Positions 1 through 12,539 are shown, numbered from the stretch's first letter. The stretch is DNA of 64,000 bases from Isoetes taiwanensis (GCA_021234155.1 JAJEKV010000035.1:8754779-8818778), one strand, 5' to 3'. Made by a program: numbers and translations. The notes: a model not told the origin generated them from the sequence alone.

Positions 1-230
1 AGTTATAACAGAAATAGTGATGTTGGGTCAGAATTGACTGCACTATGTATCTTTTTCTGCAGTTTGATTCTTGGAGCTAGAAGGCGATCTTTTGAGGCAC
101 AAGCAACGGGAAAGGGTCCAGAGGTCTATGCATCAAGAAATTCTCAGGTGGGGTTTTGCTATTGATCAATTGAGATGCTATGAGCTGCAGTGATTAGTTT
201 GTACATGAGTTTTGGATGTGAATATGATAA
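1..230 (+). mobile_element. LTR fragment (3' part), cut by window edge
   Basis: Positions of roughly 115-225 match, in the plus orientation, the terminal part of the LTR-like sequence that lies on the minus strand at about 7855-7935. The shared stretch includes an AAATTCTCAGGTGGGG-type core and GATTAGTTTGTACATGA. This shows one retroelement family with at least three partial copies in the window. The upstream part runs off the window edge, and no coding sequence is attached to it. Confidence 0.5.
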
Positions 231-2189
231 ATTATGAATCTGTTGGGGACTAGTTATGGAAGGTAACTAGTGAGTGGAAACATCTCTGGAAGGGCTGATT
301 CTGAGCCAGGAACACAAGCCCCCCAAAAAATAACTAATATTAGTTTTTTATAGCAATTTTTATAGTAAACCACTATAATAAAGCAATATTATTTTGTGGG
401 TTAATATGTTGATTAACTAGGAATGGCTATATAGTGTGGTTCTTATCTCTGATTTATTGTTCTAGTTTTTTCACCACAATTTACGTATATGGCATTTTTA
501 TCTTCCTTATGTAATGCAGTGTCTATTTTTGTTCTCCTCTATTTTGTTCCTTACAAATTAAGAGCCCATGACACGTTGCATTGATGGCATTTATTGCATT
601 GATTTTAGTTTTCTGACGCATTTATGAGCATTTATGGCGTATCAAAAATAGGATCTGAAGGCGTGCCCCTGTTCTTCCTCCGCAGCAAGTTATGGAGCTT
701 GAATTCAAGGGACGGAACTCTTATGAAGCTCGAATTCGGCAACAAGCAGAGATTTGACACAGAGCTTATTGTCTGCAAGGAGAGACGATCTCGACAAGTT
801 TAGATCCTAGCTTCTGTGGGGTCGATTTAAAATTTTACATTTTGTAAGAGTTGTTGCTACAGTGAGATTCTACCGGAGATTCGAGCTTAAGGCATGGTTC
901 TTCTAGTTGGGTTCTGCCTTTGTGCGCCTGGTTGGTGGTACTCGCAATCAGGGACCCCAGTTTATGCAATCAAAGACCTATTTATGATCTATTCCTTAGC
1001 ATTTGTGACCTACTTAATCAGTAGATCAGGATTCCTGCATTTGTAATTACAATCTTTCATAATCAATGCATCCTTATATTTGGAACTATGCATCTAATAT
1101 ATGGTGGTCATATGTAGCAATTGCTATATAAATTTCTTCCATCTTATATTAGATCTGTCAAGAACTTTCTGTAGCTTATGCCAATGGCTAAATGCATGAA
1201 ATAATTAGATCAGATTTAATCTGTTTTGCTCAATTTTGAGGAAGTGGATCAACTGCTCTCCATTTACATAATGCTATTAGTCTCTTGTGCAATGAAAAGC
1301 CTAAAATCTAATAATGCACAAGGTGCTGATGTTAGATGCTGATGCAGATTGTAATCATGATCAGAATTTTCTTCATTGTGGCACGTTGCCCTTCCTCTGG
1401 CCAAAGCTATAGGCTGGGCAAAAGTAAGCCCATGTTTGCAGATCTAGAAGAGCTCTGCCGAAATGCCCTACCTCTTCTTCTTTTGCTTGCTTTTTTTTGC
1501 ATCTCTATAGTATCAATGCTTTTGTATCAATGCCACTGGGAGTGTTATGCTCGTAACAAAAATTGCTAGCCAAAAAATGTCAGGGCAAAAATAGGCCACG
1601 AGAATCCAATGAACAAATGCTAGCGTAAATTATAGAATTAAAAGCGACATGTTGATATTGCTTCCCACTATCTGCCTGAGGATAATATTTATCCTTCAAA
1701 GAGCATAGAATGGTAATCGTAGCTTTATAAACCATAAAAGCATAAACTTGTGTATGCAATCAAAACTTGCTAGATTTAGACAATTGATAAGTTGTAAGGG
1801 CTAATTGGTAGAATACATCAATGGATGATTGGCCATACTTTATATCTCTCTCATGATATGTATATAAATAGATGATTCGCAGTACATTAAATCTCTCTCA
1901 TGATATGCTGCATGATTTTAATAATTTAAAATCTATTATGTGTGTTACTTCTAGGGTTAGTATCATAGGCTTTAGGATGACTATTAATACACGATGCCTT
2001 TCTATTTTGCTTCAAGTGGCCTAAAGACCTAAGTTTAGATCTATCCATGGAGCATTAAACTACAGAGGTTAAAATTCCCCATGCTCAAACATAGTTCAAT
2101 TTTTGTATGTTCGGAACTTAGATTCTTTTGATTTAATGCAAAATATCTTTCGTAACGAGTCGTTATGGTCAATATTCTTCTATCGTGCA
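231..2189. other. No supportable gene
   Basis: AT-rich sequence with only short chance ORFs. Around 650-970 a somewhat GC-richer stretch holds two near-copies of a GAGCTTGAATTC-like motif and may be old retroelement internal sequence. I cannot assign it. Confidence 0.5.
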
Positions 2190-2291
2190 GGCACTGAACA
2201 CAAGGCAACAAAATACAGGTTCAAATTCTGCACGTTGTATAGACGAGTTGGGGAAGAGAAACGTTCGTGGCGGCCTTGGCCGCCGCGATAA
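2190..2291 (+). other. Possible orphan exon
   Basis: A TCGTGCAG acceptor-like site precedes an open stretch that reads ALNTRQQNTGSNSARCIDEL, followed by a Gly/Arg-rich part and a stop. A GC-rich palindromic core (GCGGCCTTGGCCGC) lies near the end. No donor or neighbouring exons are convincing. It could be a last exon of a decayed gene or chance. Confidence 0.15.
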
Positions 2292-4017
2292 GTTTCTTGT
2301 AATCATAATGTTATTTAGTTTAACACAATGGTTTTAGTGGGGTTTTTTAGGATTGTAATGTGGGCAATAAACTAACGATGACTTCTATCTGAAACTTCAA
2401 ATGGTTGCCTAATGAAGTTGTTTGCATCTTTTTATATGAACCAATATTTTTTCACACAATAAAATGTCATTGTTTTATCGAAAAACATATATTAACTGCT
2501 GATGGTTTTTCCATCAAAATAGTAAATGCTTGCATCTTTAACATATTGGACATATTAGAACAAATCAATGGTGTTTCAACAATGCAATTGGTATTAGCTT
2601 AATAAATGTAATTAAGGCATACTCAGCTAAAAAATATTGTGTTTTTGAAGACCGTAACTACGATAAGTTTCTCTATCCGACTCTTAATGTTTTCTATTAC
2701 ATGATTGGTATTGGATTTTTCAAGAAATTAAAAATTGTTCAATCAAAGAACCATTGATATTTTAGAGCCAAACCGGGTTCTGATTTATACAGCAAACGTA
2801 CCAGTAAGATTAAGAGAGTTGGAAACAAGTGGTTCGTAAAGACGACTGATATCTAATAAACTATATGAATATATACAAGTGCATATATAGAATGCTCAAG
2901 GATTTGAACCTTGGTATTCCTAGTTAACCCATCCAATATGAGAACTCTAGACTCTTTGATTGCCAAGCTATCAATTAGATATGAAAACATAACAGGCCTT
3001 TCCTCTGAAATTATTAAGCAAACACAGTTATATTAAGAAGAATAGCAATCTACACAATATGAACATAAACCCCTATGGTCAACTACAAAGGGAGAAGAAT
3101 GGCTCCATAATATAGAAAAATAAAAGATGTAGCATGCTTACATAAACACCTTATTGCCAAAGTTAAGTTAGCCCACGTACATGCTAATAATGCAAATCCA
3201 GTGCACCCATACAAAAGCAACAACACCCTTATCAAAAACATGAATTGCACAAATATTACTCAAATATAAATCATGGAACGAGTGCTTTATACACCTCCCC
3301 TCTACGTAAAATAATTCTAGTCTACCTTCATTATACAATTACCTAGCTTTCATGCCATTATCCTTATAACCAACTAAAAATGCAATCTCGCAAGATTCGA
3401 GGGACATACCGTTCTGCACACAGAAGAAAAGAGTTAAGAGATATAACATAGCCAAAAAGATGAAGCTTCTTAATATAAACTCCGATGGCAAATATGTAGG
3501 TTCAATCTTCAAAGCTGGCACATCTGAATGCCGTTTAGCTATGGTGAACATAACAGAAGCAGATCCATGGGGAAGAATACTGAAGATTGTTACTCACTGC
3601 CAAGCATCACTGCATCTCCGTAAAAACAACACCCATCCACTCTTCAAAACCGAAAAATATGAGAAAACCCACCCTTCAAGATTAATAAGCTTCTTCAACT
3701 CTGATCTTTCTGAATACTGCATCTAGAATAGATGGATTATGATAGATACAAATATTTTAGGAAAGCATTGCGGTCTTGGGCGGCATAAAGAACTAAAAAA
3801 GTTCGCCCTATTAGGGTTTATCCCATGTGTATAACCCCTCCCATGTACCCTGTTTCCCGCTCATATAAAATTTCAAATATTGGAAAAAACTAATTTAATT
3901 GAGCACTAGTAAACACATGTCTATCCCATGCAAGATTACCCTATGGGCAAGAGTCACCTATGCATTGCATTTAGCTTGCTTGACATGAACTTCCCATTGT
4001 GCAAAAAGGGCAAAATT

Positions 4018-4115
4018 GTTGCGATTCCATGTAGTGGCATAGCAAAAATTTAAAAGGAGGAATATGATCAAAATTTTGCGATTCCATGGAGTGGCATAGC
4101 AAAAAAAAATAAAAA
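4018..4115 (+). repeat. Tandem duplication of about 57 bp
   Basis: GCGATTCCATG followed by AGTGGCATAGCAAAA occurs twice, at about 4020 and 4077, with A-rich linkers. The surrounding sequence (2292-4017) shows no gene. Confidence 0.6.
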
Positions 4116-4459
4116 AAGAAGAAATATGACGATCCTTGTCAGAGATTTGGACACATGCTTTAAATCCAAAGCAAGGGTGCTAATATGTGTGGAAGCTTAC
4201 CATTTAGGAAACTTCTAATGAAATCATGTAAAACCTTTTTGTAACACAATAGTTTAATTGAGGGTTGTCACATTTAACATCGGCGTTCATAGCTTACATA
4301 TGGCTCTCGGATTTGTTCCCACAACAACATTTTATGTTTGATTTCCAAGTTGAAGAAAATACACAAATCGTCTTAACCCTTGATAATTGTTGGGCATAAT
4401 AAAATAGCCTTCAAAACCATGTCAAAATTTAAGGTTGTTTTAATAGGTTATCACTAATT

Positions 4460-4600
4460 TTAACAAACCACTATGCAGTGGTATGCATGAAACTAACTCA
4501 TAAACCACATTAGTCTTAACAAACCACTATAGCATTCATAACCACTATTGATAACCATGTCACCAACCACTATTAGTTTTGAGAAACCACTAAGGCATGT
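4460..4600 (+). repeat. Cluster of AACCACTA motifs
   Basis: AACCACTA or close variants recur about six times at irregular spacing in 140 bp, with another copy near 366. It reads as a degenerate short repeat. No gene is visible from here to 6570. Confidence 0.4.
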
Positions 4601-6577
4601 GGTTTTTATCTTTCAAATAATTTCATGCATAAAAAACCATGATATATATGGTTTTAATATGATATAACAGTGGTTAAGTGTACTAGTTCATTTTTGGGGA
4701 CCTTGTGGAATGGTCAAATATTACTTGAGAAGACCGAATCAGCATGGAAACTTTAGAAAAGGCAAAATTGAATTGGATCTGTTTGGCATCGACCTTTCCA
4801 ATGCCATTTTGTGTTCATGTTTTTGTCATTTTGTGTTTTGTATTTTATCTTGTTGGACTTGTATTTCTTGCTTTTGTCAATTTATTTGCATGTCATAAAA
4901 TGAAGCTAAGTACCCATGGATAGGATTGGGTTGCATTTGAGCTTAGCAGCAGAGGAGATCGGAACATGAAGAGCTGGGCAGAATAATCACAAGTAGTAAG
5001 AATATGTATTGTTTGAATAATTGTCTAACTATGGAAAATTCTAAGAATTGGGATAAAATATCTTTCTTAGCTCATGGAAATGGGGCCAATGTTGAGAAGT
5101 AGCCTAGCACAGATGTAGAGCTCAACAACCCCTCGACATCAAGGATTTCAGCATCAAGTTCCTATGAGGATCTTGAAATGGGAATAAGGGATCATCCGAC
5201 ATCAAGGATTATTGAGATGGAGACGAGTCCACATGGGTACAAGGAGAGCCATGTGAAGCTTGGGGGTTTCTGAATGTGGCTATAGCATGAAGTATTGTTA
5301 GCCTGAGTGCATAATTGTAAGCTTCTAAGTTATTGCATTGTATTTTATCAAGAGCATCATAGCTAATGGATTCAAAGTATAAACGGTATGGGACGTTGTA
5401 TTCCTCATGGGGGGATGGTTCTGAGGTAAGTTTTGCATTATAAAGGATATTAGTATCTTTCCTTGATCAGTAAAGTACATAGGTATCGGAGCTACATCAA
5501 TGACAGCCAGGCTTATGACTTCCTCGGCATGTTTGGATTGTGATTGTGAGTTTTACCAATGAGTTAGCTACTTCGATATGGTTAGATTGTATGGGCAGCC
5601 TCGGCAATGGCAAGATCTAGGCACATGTTTAGTAAATATTGTAATGAGCATCACATGTTATGGTCTTTGCATTGTTCCACTGTTATCTTGATATCTTGAT
5701 GTCTCTTAGATCCTCCGGGGTTGGGCTTCTAGGTTCGATGGCCTAGGTTGCTCTGGCATGCTCATGTTCATCTGTGTTTCTCTGTGGTATTCTTGTGTTC
5801 TATGACACAGGGCGTAGTTCTTCTGGTAGGGATGCTATGTCACCTCTGTGACTACATGGTAAGAGGTCCTCAATGCTAGACATGGGCTGGGAAGGGTATG
5901 CGCATACGAGGTTCACCCCACCAACTCTGCCAACGAGCTCGGGATGTGAGCTGGCTGGGCATTTCTCTGCTAACAGGGCCTGCATGTAGGCTGACTGAGC
6001 TTCCCATTGTCCTGGAGCTATGTTATGATGTTTGGCACTTTGACTATGTTTCTTTGCTTCCGATATTCATGCTTGGTATTGCTTGGATTGAGTTGTCATT
6101 GTCTAACACTGTACTCACATAGAATCTTTTGTTTTGCTTGTGCTTATGTCTTTGTATGCAAGATTTCCAAAGTGTTTTCGTGCATGCAGTGGCAGCCAGG
6201 GATCCCGAGTTAGTCACGAGGACTAACCCCATTGAGTGCATGTGCAGTTAATTCACAAGGCAGTGGTCAGGTTGATGGCGGTGCTGTAGCTGGGAATTGT
6301 GGTTGAATTTTCGAGTTAAAGCTTTTGTTTAGCTTGCTTAGCAGTTGTTTATATCTATATATTGAGAGTATTGTATTTAGTGCATCATTTGAATTTTATA
6401 CTCTTTGATGGATAATGGAAGTTATAAGAATGGATCATTTCTAGTTGCAAAATAGAAGATTAAATTCTTCACCAATACAGTAGTTTCAATAAAGTTTTTA
6501 TATCCATCTAGATCTAGCCTTAAGTTAGAAAAGATCCTGAGTTGCCAGGAAGGTCACCTCGACAGGCTTGTCATAGT

Positions 6578-7192
6578 TGGTATCAGAGCAGGGCTCGAGT
6601 TCGAGTCTCCATAGGGGCAAGTATGACCTGGAATACGTTGGACGGTAGGTCATGACTTGGTCTTGGATACCATGGGATAGTGTGGTCTGTAGTATTATGA
6701 TGCTCGAGGACGAGCATAGTTCTAGTGGGTGAGATTGTAACGGGCCCATGGGAGACCGTTCGAGTGGATCTTGGTGTTACATTCCCAAGACACCGGCATA
6801 AATGGGTAGAAGCACTACTCATAAAACGTCTGGATGGTTTTGCCGTTGGTTAAGGTCATGTCGGTTAGGAACGTTACATTTGGTATCAGAGCAGGACTCG
6901 AGTTCGAGACTTTATTGGTGCCTACACGCATGGGTAATTTGGTAACCACCCAGTCAGTGGTATACTAGTTAAATCATAGTCTTGATACTCGAGGACGAGC
7001 ATAATTCTAGTGGGAGAGATTGTAGCGGGCCCATGGTAGACTACTCGAGTATTCGATCCTTGAATGTGCCTGTGGGACGTTCCCGAAACATTGGCATAAA
7101 TGGGTAGAAGCGACTACTCATAAACGTCTAGACGGTTTTGCCCAGTTGGTTAAGGGCATGTCGGTTAGGAATGTTACAGTTGGTATCAGAGC
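6578..7192 (+). mobile_element. Tandem TRIM-like array: PBS-int-LTR-PBS-int-LTR-PBS
   Basis: Three copies of the initiator-tRNA-Met primer site TGGTATCAGAGC lie at 6578, 6881 and 7181. Two short LTRs separate them: 6736-6878 (143 bp, TGTAACG...CGTTACA) and 7021-7178 (158 bp, TGTAGCG...TGTTACA). Each LTR is preceded by a purine-rich tract in a CGAGGACGAGCATA...CTAGTGGG context typical of a polypurine tract next to a 3' LTR. The internal segments are only about 145-155 bp and code for nothing. LTRs share the GCGGGCCCATGG or ACGGGCCCATGG start and a GGCATAAATGGGTAGAAGC core. This fits a terminal-repeat retrotransposon in miniature (TRIM) that has become tandem by LTR recombination. No flanking TSD was found. 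Confidence 0.75.
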
Positions 7193-7590
7193 AACGCTAA
7201 ATCTTTGGAGCTGATATTATGATCTGTGGATTGCAGGTTTGGATCTTTGAGTATTGACATGGTGGACCATAGATTAAGTTAAGGTTGGAATGGCTCCTCT
7301 TTCAGAATTATTTGAAGATGGTGTTCTAAGCGTATACTGTCATGAAGTTCCATCATTGCTATGGAAGCGAATGATGAGAGAAGTATCCATGTAGTCAAAT
7401 TTCTATGTTGATCTTAAGTTAAGGGTTTCTTTGTGGTATGTCTAGTAAGATGGGTAGCAGTTGTACATCTAAGGCGAAGTTTTGATTTGAGCTAGAGCTA
7501 TTCTAAATTTGAGAAGTTGGAATCATGGAATGCTTCAGTAGACCTATGATTGACCCATGAGGACATGGGTTAAATTTTAGAAGGGGAGAC

Positions 7591-8145
7591 TATAACAGAC
7601 CTGGGCACTTGATGGGCCAGTATACGTACTTATGTACCTATATACACATGCATAGCATGTATGCAGCATGAGTTTAGGGTTTTTGTCTCTTTGGAGAACG
7701 GATTATTGCAGAGCATGACGGCAGGGAGTAATTTTAGGCAGTTTTGGAGCCCGAACTTTGAAGTATCATATCTTGGCGACCTGAGATTCTTTTCATGTGA
7801 TTTTTTTTTTTGCTGGAAAGGTCTTCAAGTAAGCTTTCCGGATTGGGTCTGATCATGCCAAAAATCATGTACAAACTAATCACAGCAGCTCATAGAATCT
7901 CAATTGATCAATAGAAAAACCCCACCTGAGAATTTCTTGATGCAGACCTTTCTAGCAACAGAAGAATCCGCTAAAAAGAATCTCGGGTAACCAAGAACTA
8001 CCCAGAACTACTTCCTCCTTCATGCTCTGCAACAATCCTTTTTCCAAAGAGACAAAACCCTGAACTCATGCTGCATACATGTTATGCATGCATACATATG
8101 TACATAAGTATGTATACTGCCCATCAAGCGCCCAGGTCTGTTACA
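7591..8145. mobile_element. Tail-to-tail pair of LTR-like sequences
   Basis: The plus-strand arm starts at 7591 (TATAACAGACCTGGGC), right after a purine tract AGAAGGGGAGAC. It is matched by the reverse complement of the arm ending at 8145 (TGTAACAGACCTGGGC). Similarity runs through a CATGTATGCAGCATGAGTT stretch and a TTTTGTCTCTTTGGA stretch for more than 200 bp, with many indels. The right arm continues to about 7850 with the sequence also seen at 115-225. The sequence could fold into a long hairpin. Confidence 0.65.
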
Positions 8146-8736
8146 ATTGGGCAATGCCAAATAGAACATTTAGTTCAACCCTGCAGAGATGTAATCATTC
8201 ATATTCAAAAGAAGCTCAGACTATGCTCTCAAACGTTGTTTCACGCTGTAATATTGGCCTATCAACAAAAGAAATTTTCTTGGGCTGATATAGTCATCAA
8301 CAAATTACTCAAGCAACTCAAAAATGCCAAAGAACATAAAATTTCTAGTGTATACTATGGTCCACATTTACATATGCTAAATTTCATTACTTTTCAACAA
8401 GATATTTCAACATCTTCACCAATACTAAATGGGCATAGAAACATTCTTCATCTTGATCCTATGAAACACCCCATGGAGATCACAATGCAAGCTATTTCTA
8501 ATAATGCAGATCTCACTTTCTCTACTTCAAATATTTCTTATATAAGCAGTAAAATAAATCAACTTTATGATAGATTAATCAAGATCTCAAAAACAAGAAT
8601 GATGAGATATTATGATTGCAAACTCGCATCACTTCATTGGAGCAACAAAATGAAGAGTTGCAGCAGACGTGAACAGCTTAGAATTGCACAAAATAGTGCA
8701 CCTCGGGTTAGGCAAAATCCTGCTAAAACACCATAA
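8146..8736 (+). other. Unidentified long ORF beside inverted LTR
   Basis: An uninterrupted frame of about 197 codons extends past the minus-strand LTR end. The open frame itself begins further left, inside the LTR, so the start is unclear. The peptide is Leu/Ile/Lys-rich with recognisable blocks such as KKFSWADIVINKLLKQL and SSVYYGPHLHMLNF, and looks soluble. I do not recognise a family with confidence. The WADIV...YYGPHL pattern is reminiscent of accessory ORFs carried by some plant retroelements. Being this long in AT-rich DNA makes it unlikely to be pure chance, but it may be a decayed element ORF. Confidence 0.3.
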
Positions 8737-9002
8737 ATACGAATATCTCAAAAGTTCAAACATATCAATAACGGACTGGTATTTGACATCTTTAATTCTT
8801 TATACGCCGAAAAAAGTATATCATAATGGGCTCCATTTTGGGATTCATACGATCAGATGGACTTGCAGAATCACTCGATTTAATTCGAGGTTCATAGACT
8901 ATTTATTCATCAAAAGCATTTCCTGAAGTTCTTCAATTCTTTCTGTCCAGGTGGTCTTTTTTTATGTGCCACATATTTGTCATAGGCTAGAAGAAGAAGA
9001 GC

Positions 9003-10952
9003 ATGGCGCGGGCGATGGAGGGAGCGGTAGCCCAAGCCCTGCGATCCGTGCTGGACCGTGTGCAGCGAGCAGCTGAAAAGTCCGGCCGTTCTCCTTCTAG
9101 GGTACTCTTCCTTTCCAAAGTCGTATCTTTATGTGCAAAAATATTCATTTAACAGAGACTAAAACCCACATGATGATCGACGTCTGAGCATAGTAGAACC
9201 TAAAGTTTCTTATCAGCAACACATTTAACAAGCTATAACATCTGTATTTTCTTAGTTGCCCACAATGAAATTAGATTCCTTACGATGATGGTTCCATGGC
9301 ACGGTGTACCATCTCCATTAAGTTTCAGAGTGTATTCATTATTGGAGAAATGAATGTAGGGATTTATTTTTGGGGCAAACAGAAACAATGGGAGGGAACC
9401 AAAGCCTACAAACATGTCAAATGTGGATGGACAACAGGTGATTACCTCTAGAACTTGCATATGTTGCTTTGTCGAATAGTACTCACTCAATATTGTAAAC
9501 ATCTGCAAACCTTGTTGGAATGCCTTTGCTAATGGAGCAAGGATGTTAAGGCAGTTAGAGACAAAGCCAAAAAGTTTTAAGTTATTCTGACTGCATCTGT
9601 GGTTATACTTAGAATTAGTTCGCTGATGCTGCTTTTCTTCCAGGTGACTGTAGTTGCTGTAAGCAAGACAAAACCTATCAGTCTTATAAGTGAAGTTTAC
9701 AATGTAGGCCATCGGCACTTTGGAGAAAATTATGTCCAAGAAATTATCGAAAAGGCGCCACAGGTGTCCTCTTAATTCTTGGTCCATTTATCTCAATTTG
9801 GTTGACTTATAAGCTTGAAATGTATAAAGGATCATAGTTAACATTTTATTGTGTTGCAGCTTCCAGACGACATAAAATGGCACTTTATTGGGCACCTTCA
9901 GAGTAACAAAGCAAAGGCACTAGTAGGTATATAGTTGTAAAATAGTATTTAATGAATAACATATCACATCAGTTTCCTTGTTATTTCTAACATCTAATGA
10001 TTGTTGCAGCAAGTGTACCTAACCTCTATATGGTTGAAGGGATTGACAGCCAAAAGGTAAATGTTGTTTTGAGACTTACCATTGACTCATTAACTTGTAT
10101 AACGTCTGCACTTATGGACTAGATCATAAACTTCGGCAGCAGATTAAATATCTGGAGGAAAAAATTACAACAAGAAGGCCCTGCCTTTGGGGGCACTAAA
10201 CGCTTGGATCATATTTGCAGGTTGCAAATAATTTGGACCGAGCTGTAGCAGGACTTGGTCGAGCTCGTTTAAAGGTTCTGGTGCAAGTCAATACGAGTGG
10301 GGAGGAGTGTGAGTGATCTTACTCGTTTATAGAATTGTAACATAGGCAGACATTTAGAATCATAGACCTGTTATTTCTAATTTGAAAGCTACTAACGATC
10401 TGCATTCACCAGTTCAAGTATTGTTTGGTCACTCCAGTTTAAAAAGCCTGGCTGTATATTGCAGTAAAATGCCAGTCGCCTGCCTCTTATTTTCCCTTAT
10501 TATTTTATGCAGCTAAATCAGGGGTAGAACCAGAAGAATGTCTTGCACTTGTGCGTCATGTGAGAACAGAATGTCCGAACTTGGAGTTCTCAGGTTTGAT
10601 GACAATTGGAATGCCTGATTATACCTCTACCCCAGAAAATTTTAAGGTAACATATCACTTGAACATAGTGCTTTAGAGTTGTCAAAGTTTACTGCCTTTC
10701 TGTATTGCAGACATTAGCCAATTGCGGGAGAGATGTGTGCAATGAACTACAGATCCCTGAAGAAGACCTTCAGCTGTCAATGGGGATGTCTGGTGATTTT
10801 GAGTTAGCAGTAAGTTATTTTCTATATCAAATGTCGGTGTCAATGTTTAAATGTCTAATTTTTGCATATTGTGAAAGGTCGAAATGGGAAGCACAAACGT
10901 TAGAATTGGTTCAACAATCTTTGGACCTAGAGAGTATCCTGCAAAGAAATGA
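9003..10952 (+). CDS. Pyridoxal phosphate homeostasis protein (YggS/PROSC family)
   Basis: Eight exons joined through GT-AG introns: 9003-9101, 9644-9763, 9860-9926, 10010-10056, 10221-10308, 10513-10646, 10711-10809 and 10878-10952. They total 729 nt, giving 242 residues and a TGA stop, the usual length for this family. The family binds PLP in the cytosol and buffers it without known catalytic activity. Visible signatures are AVSKTKP with the PLP lysine at residue 41, HFGENYVQE (about 59-67), [11 protein letters not shown] (80-90), [30 protein letters not shown] and [18 protein letters not shown] at the C-terminus. The start ATG gives MARAMEGAV; a second in-frame ATG lies four codons later. 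No transit peptide is obvious. No frameshift or stop occurs, so it is probably functional. Confidence 0.93.
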
Positions 10953-11595
10953 ATAATGGCTTAATCTAAGAAATGCCATTTTTTAGCGAAGCAATAAAGT
11001 AACTATATGATGAACCATAATGTAACTTACAAAGTTCCAAACTTGTACATTTGAACAATTTGTAAATAAAGCGTGAAGAAGCTTTAGAATGTTGTTTTGA
11101 AAGATATATTCTGGAAGTCTTGGGGCAATGGTGAGGCAAGAAACGAATAACCATGACAGACATAATTAGATAAGTTACTGGACAATGGTCAAATTGGTTT
11201 ACTCCGTACCATGGCAAGGTCGATCAGATCCATTGCTATTAGCCAAGCAAACGTACTGAAGGCCTTATCAGTACAAGTTTCGTGAGAAATCAAACACTGA
11301 TTTCTTCGACAGGACGCCTCAACTTCCTCCTACTTGATTTCGCCATAAATTGTAGGTGGCAAAAGCGACGCGAATGTCTTGGCCAAGTGTGATAGGTAGT
11401 TTTTAGCAGAAGATATTAGTGGAATTCTTAGATCTTTTTACCATCAATTTTACCATTGTGCCTAGTTAAGTAGCTGACGCACAAGACGTCTCCCCATTGA
11501 ATGGGGAGGAGACGACTGTAGAAATGAATGCATCTTTAACTTTCTTCTACTTGCTTTTGATTGCATCTGCATACTTTTTTGCAGCATGCGTGAAG
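10953..11595. other. 3' flank of the PLP gene; nothing recognised
   Basis: Contains the 3' UTR, with an AATAAAG-type signal near 10990, and anonymous AT-rich DNA. The ORFs here are short and lack coding character. Confidence 0.4.
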
Positions 11596-11706
11596 AAGGG
11601 GTTAAACCCCTGTGAGAGCCCATTACGGCAAATAAATGGGCGAGCCCGGAGGGGCGAGCCCATTTATTTGCCGTAATGGGCGAGCACAGGGGTTTGACCC
11701 CTTTAA
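11596..11706. repeat. Long hairpin (foldback), about 50-bp arms
   Basis: The two arms lie on either side of a loop of a few bases near 11650. The inner 24 bp, 11618-11641 against 11658-11681, pair perfectly. The outer part (GGGGTTAAACCCCTGTG against CACAGGGGTTTGACCCC) pairs with a few mismatches. GC content is well above the surroundings. It may be a small foldback element. Confidence 0.85.
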
Positions 11707-12029
11707 CCGGGCAGGTCCGAGCCTGTTTTCTGGGCGACTAATCTTGCTTGCTACACTCCCTTGCAAATATGTTGGCGAGATTCCAAGGCACAACCTACAT
11801 CCGAAGAGATTTTCAAAGCGGTTATGTGCCCGGCAAGACAAATCCGCCAAGAATATGTTTTTTTAACGATTTGGATGAGGATGCAAATCCGGCCGGGAAC
11901 GAGTTTTTCTGTCTTGATTCATGATTTGTAGGCAAGAACAAGAACAATTCATGATTGATTCATGATTTGCGGATTCATGATTTGTAGCCGCCAAGAACAA
12001 GTAGAATGGGAAAATACGAGGGCACCTAT

Positions 12030-12520
12030 TGTGCCGCTGCCGATGGTTTATCATGATAACCGTGTCCGCAGATGGTTTATCGTGATAACCAGGCCAAGGA
12101 TCACCTGTTACGGCTAATCACCAGTCTAGATCTAACGGCTAGGATCTAAAATAGGCAAGGACCTGCCGGTTAAGAGGAGAATAACCCTCCTCTTGAGATG
12201 ATTATGGCAGATAACCCTCGAGGCCGGCAAGCCGAGAGGGTTATCTGCCATAATCATCGAGAGGGGAGGGTTGGCATCGAGAGGGGAGGGTTGGCCTCCC
12301 TTAGACATGTGGAGGCGATTATCACCATGGTCTGATAATCTCCTCAATCTCAGCCGTGAACTTGATAATCGCTCAGGAGCGATGGATTATCAGAAATAAC
12401 CTCCCCTGCCAAGATGATGATTTAATGGTGGAGATTGCCGCGACCAGATAATCGCATGACACCAGATGTTTAAGAGTATGGTTTACAGTTTAGGGCCTGA
12501 TAACCTTGCCAGTCCTCCGA
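12030..12520. repeat. Cluster of GATAA/TTATC motifs
   Basis: At least ten GATAAC/GATAATC or reverse-complement motifs occur in about 490 bp, including a near-duplicated GATGGTTTATC-TGATAACC pair at about 12042 and 12072. GATAA is the core of plant I-box elements, but no gene start is visible nearby, so this may only be repeat structure. Confidence 0.4.
12197..12258. repeat. Perfect 23-bp inverted repeat
   Basis: Arms 12197-12219 and 12236-12258 are exact reverse complements. They enclose a 16-nt GC-rich loop and each contains a GATAACCCTC/GAGGGTTATC motif. A roughly 20-bp direct duplication (ATCGAGAGGGGAGGGTTGGC) follows at 12256-12295. Confidence 0.9.
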
Positions 12521-12539
12521 AATAGTAACTTATATGGCA

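Noticed and set aside
9233-9787. 184-codon minus-strand ORF
   Set aside because: Lies over intron 1 and exon 2 of the PLP gene; no motif of its own.
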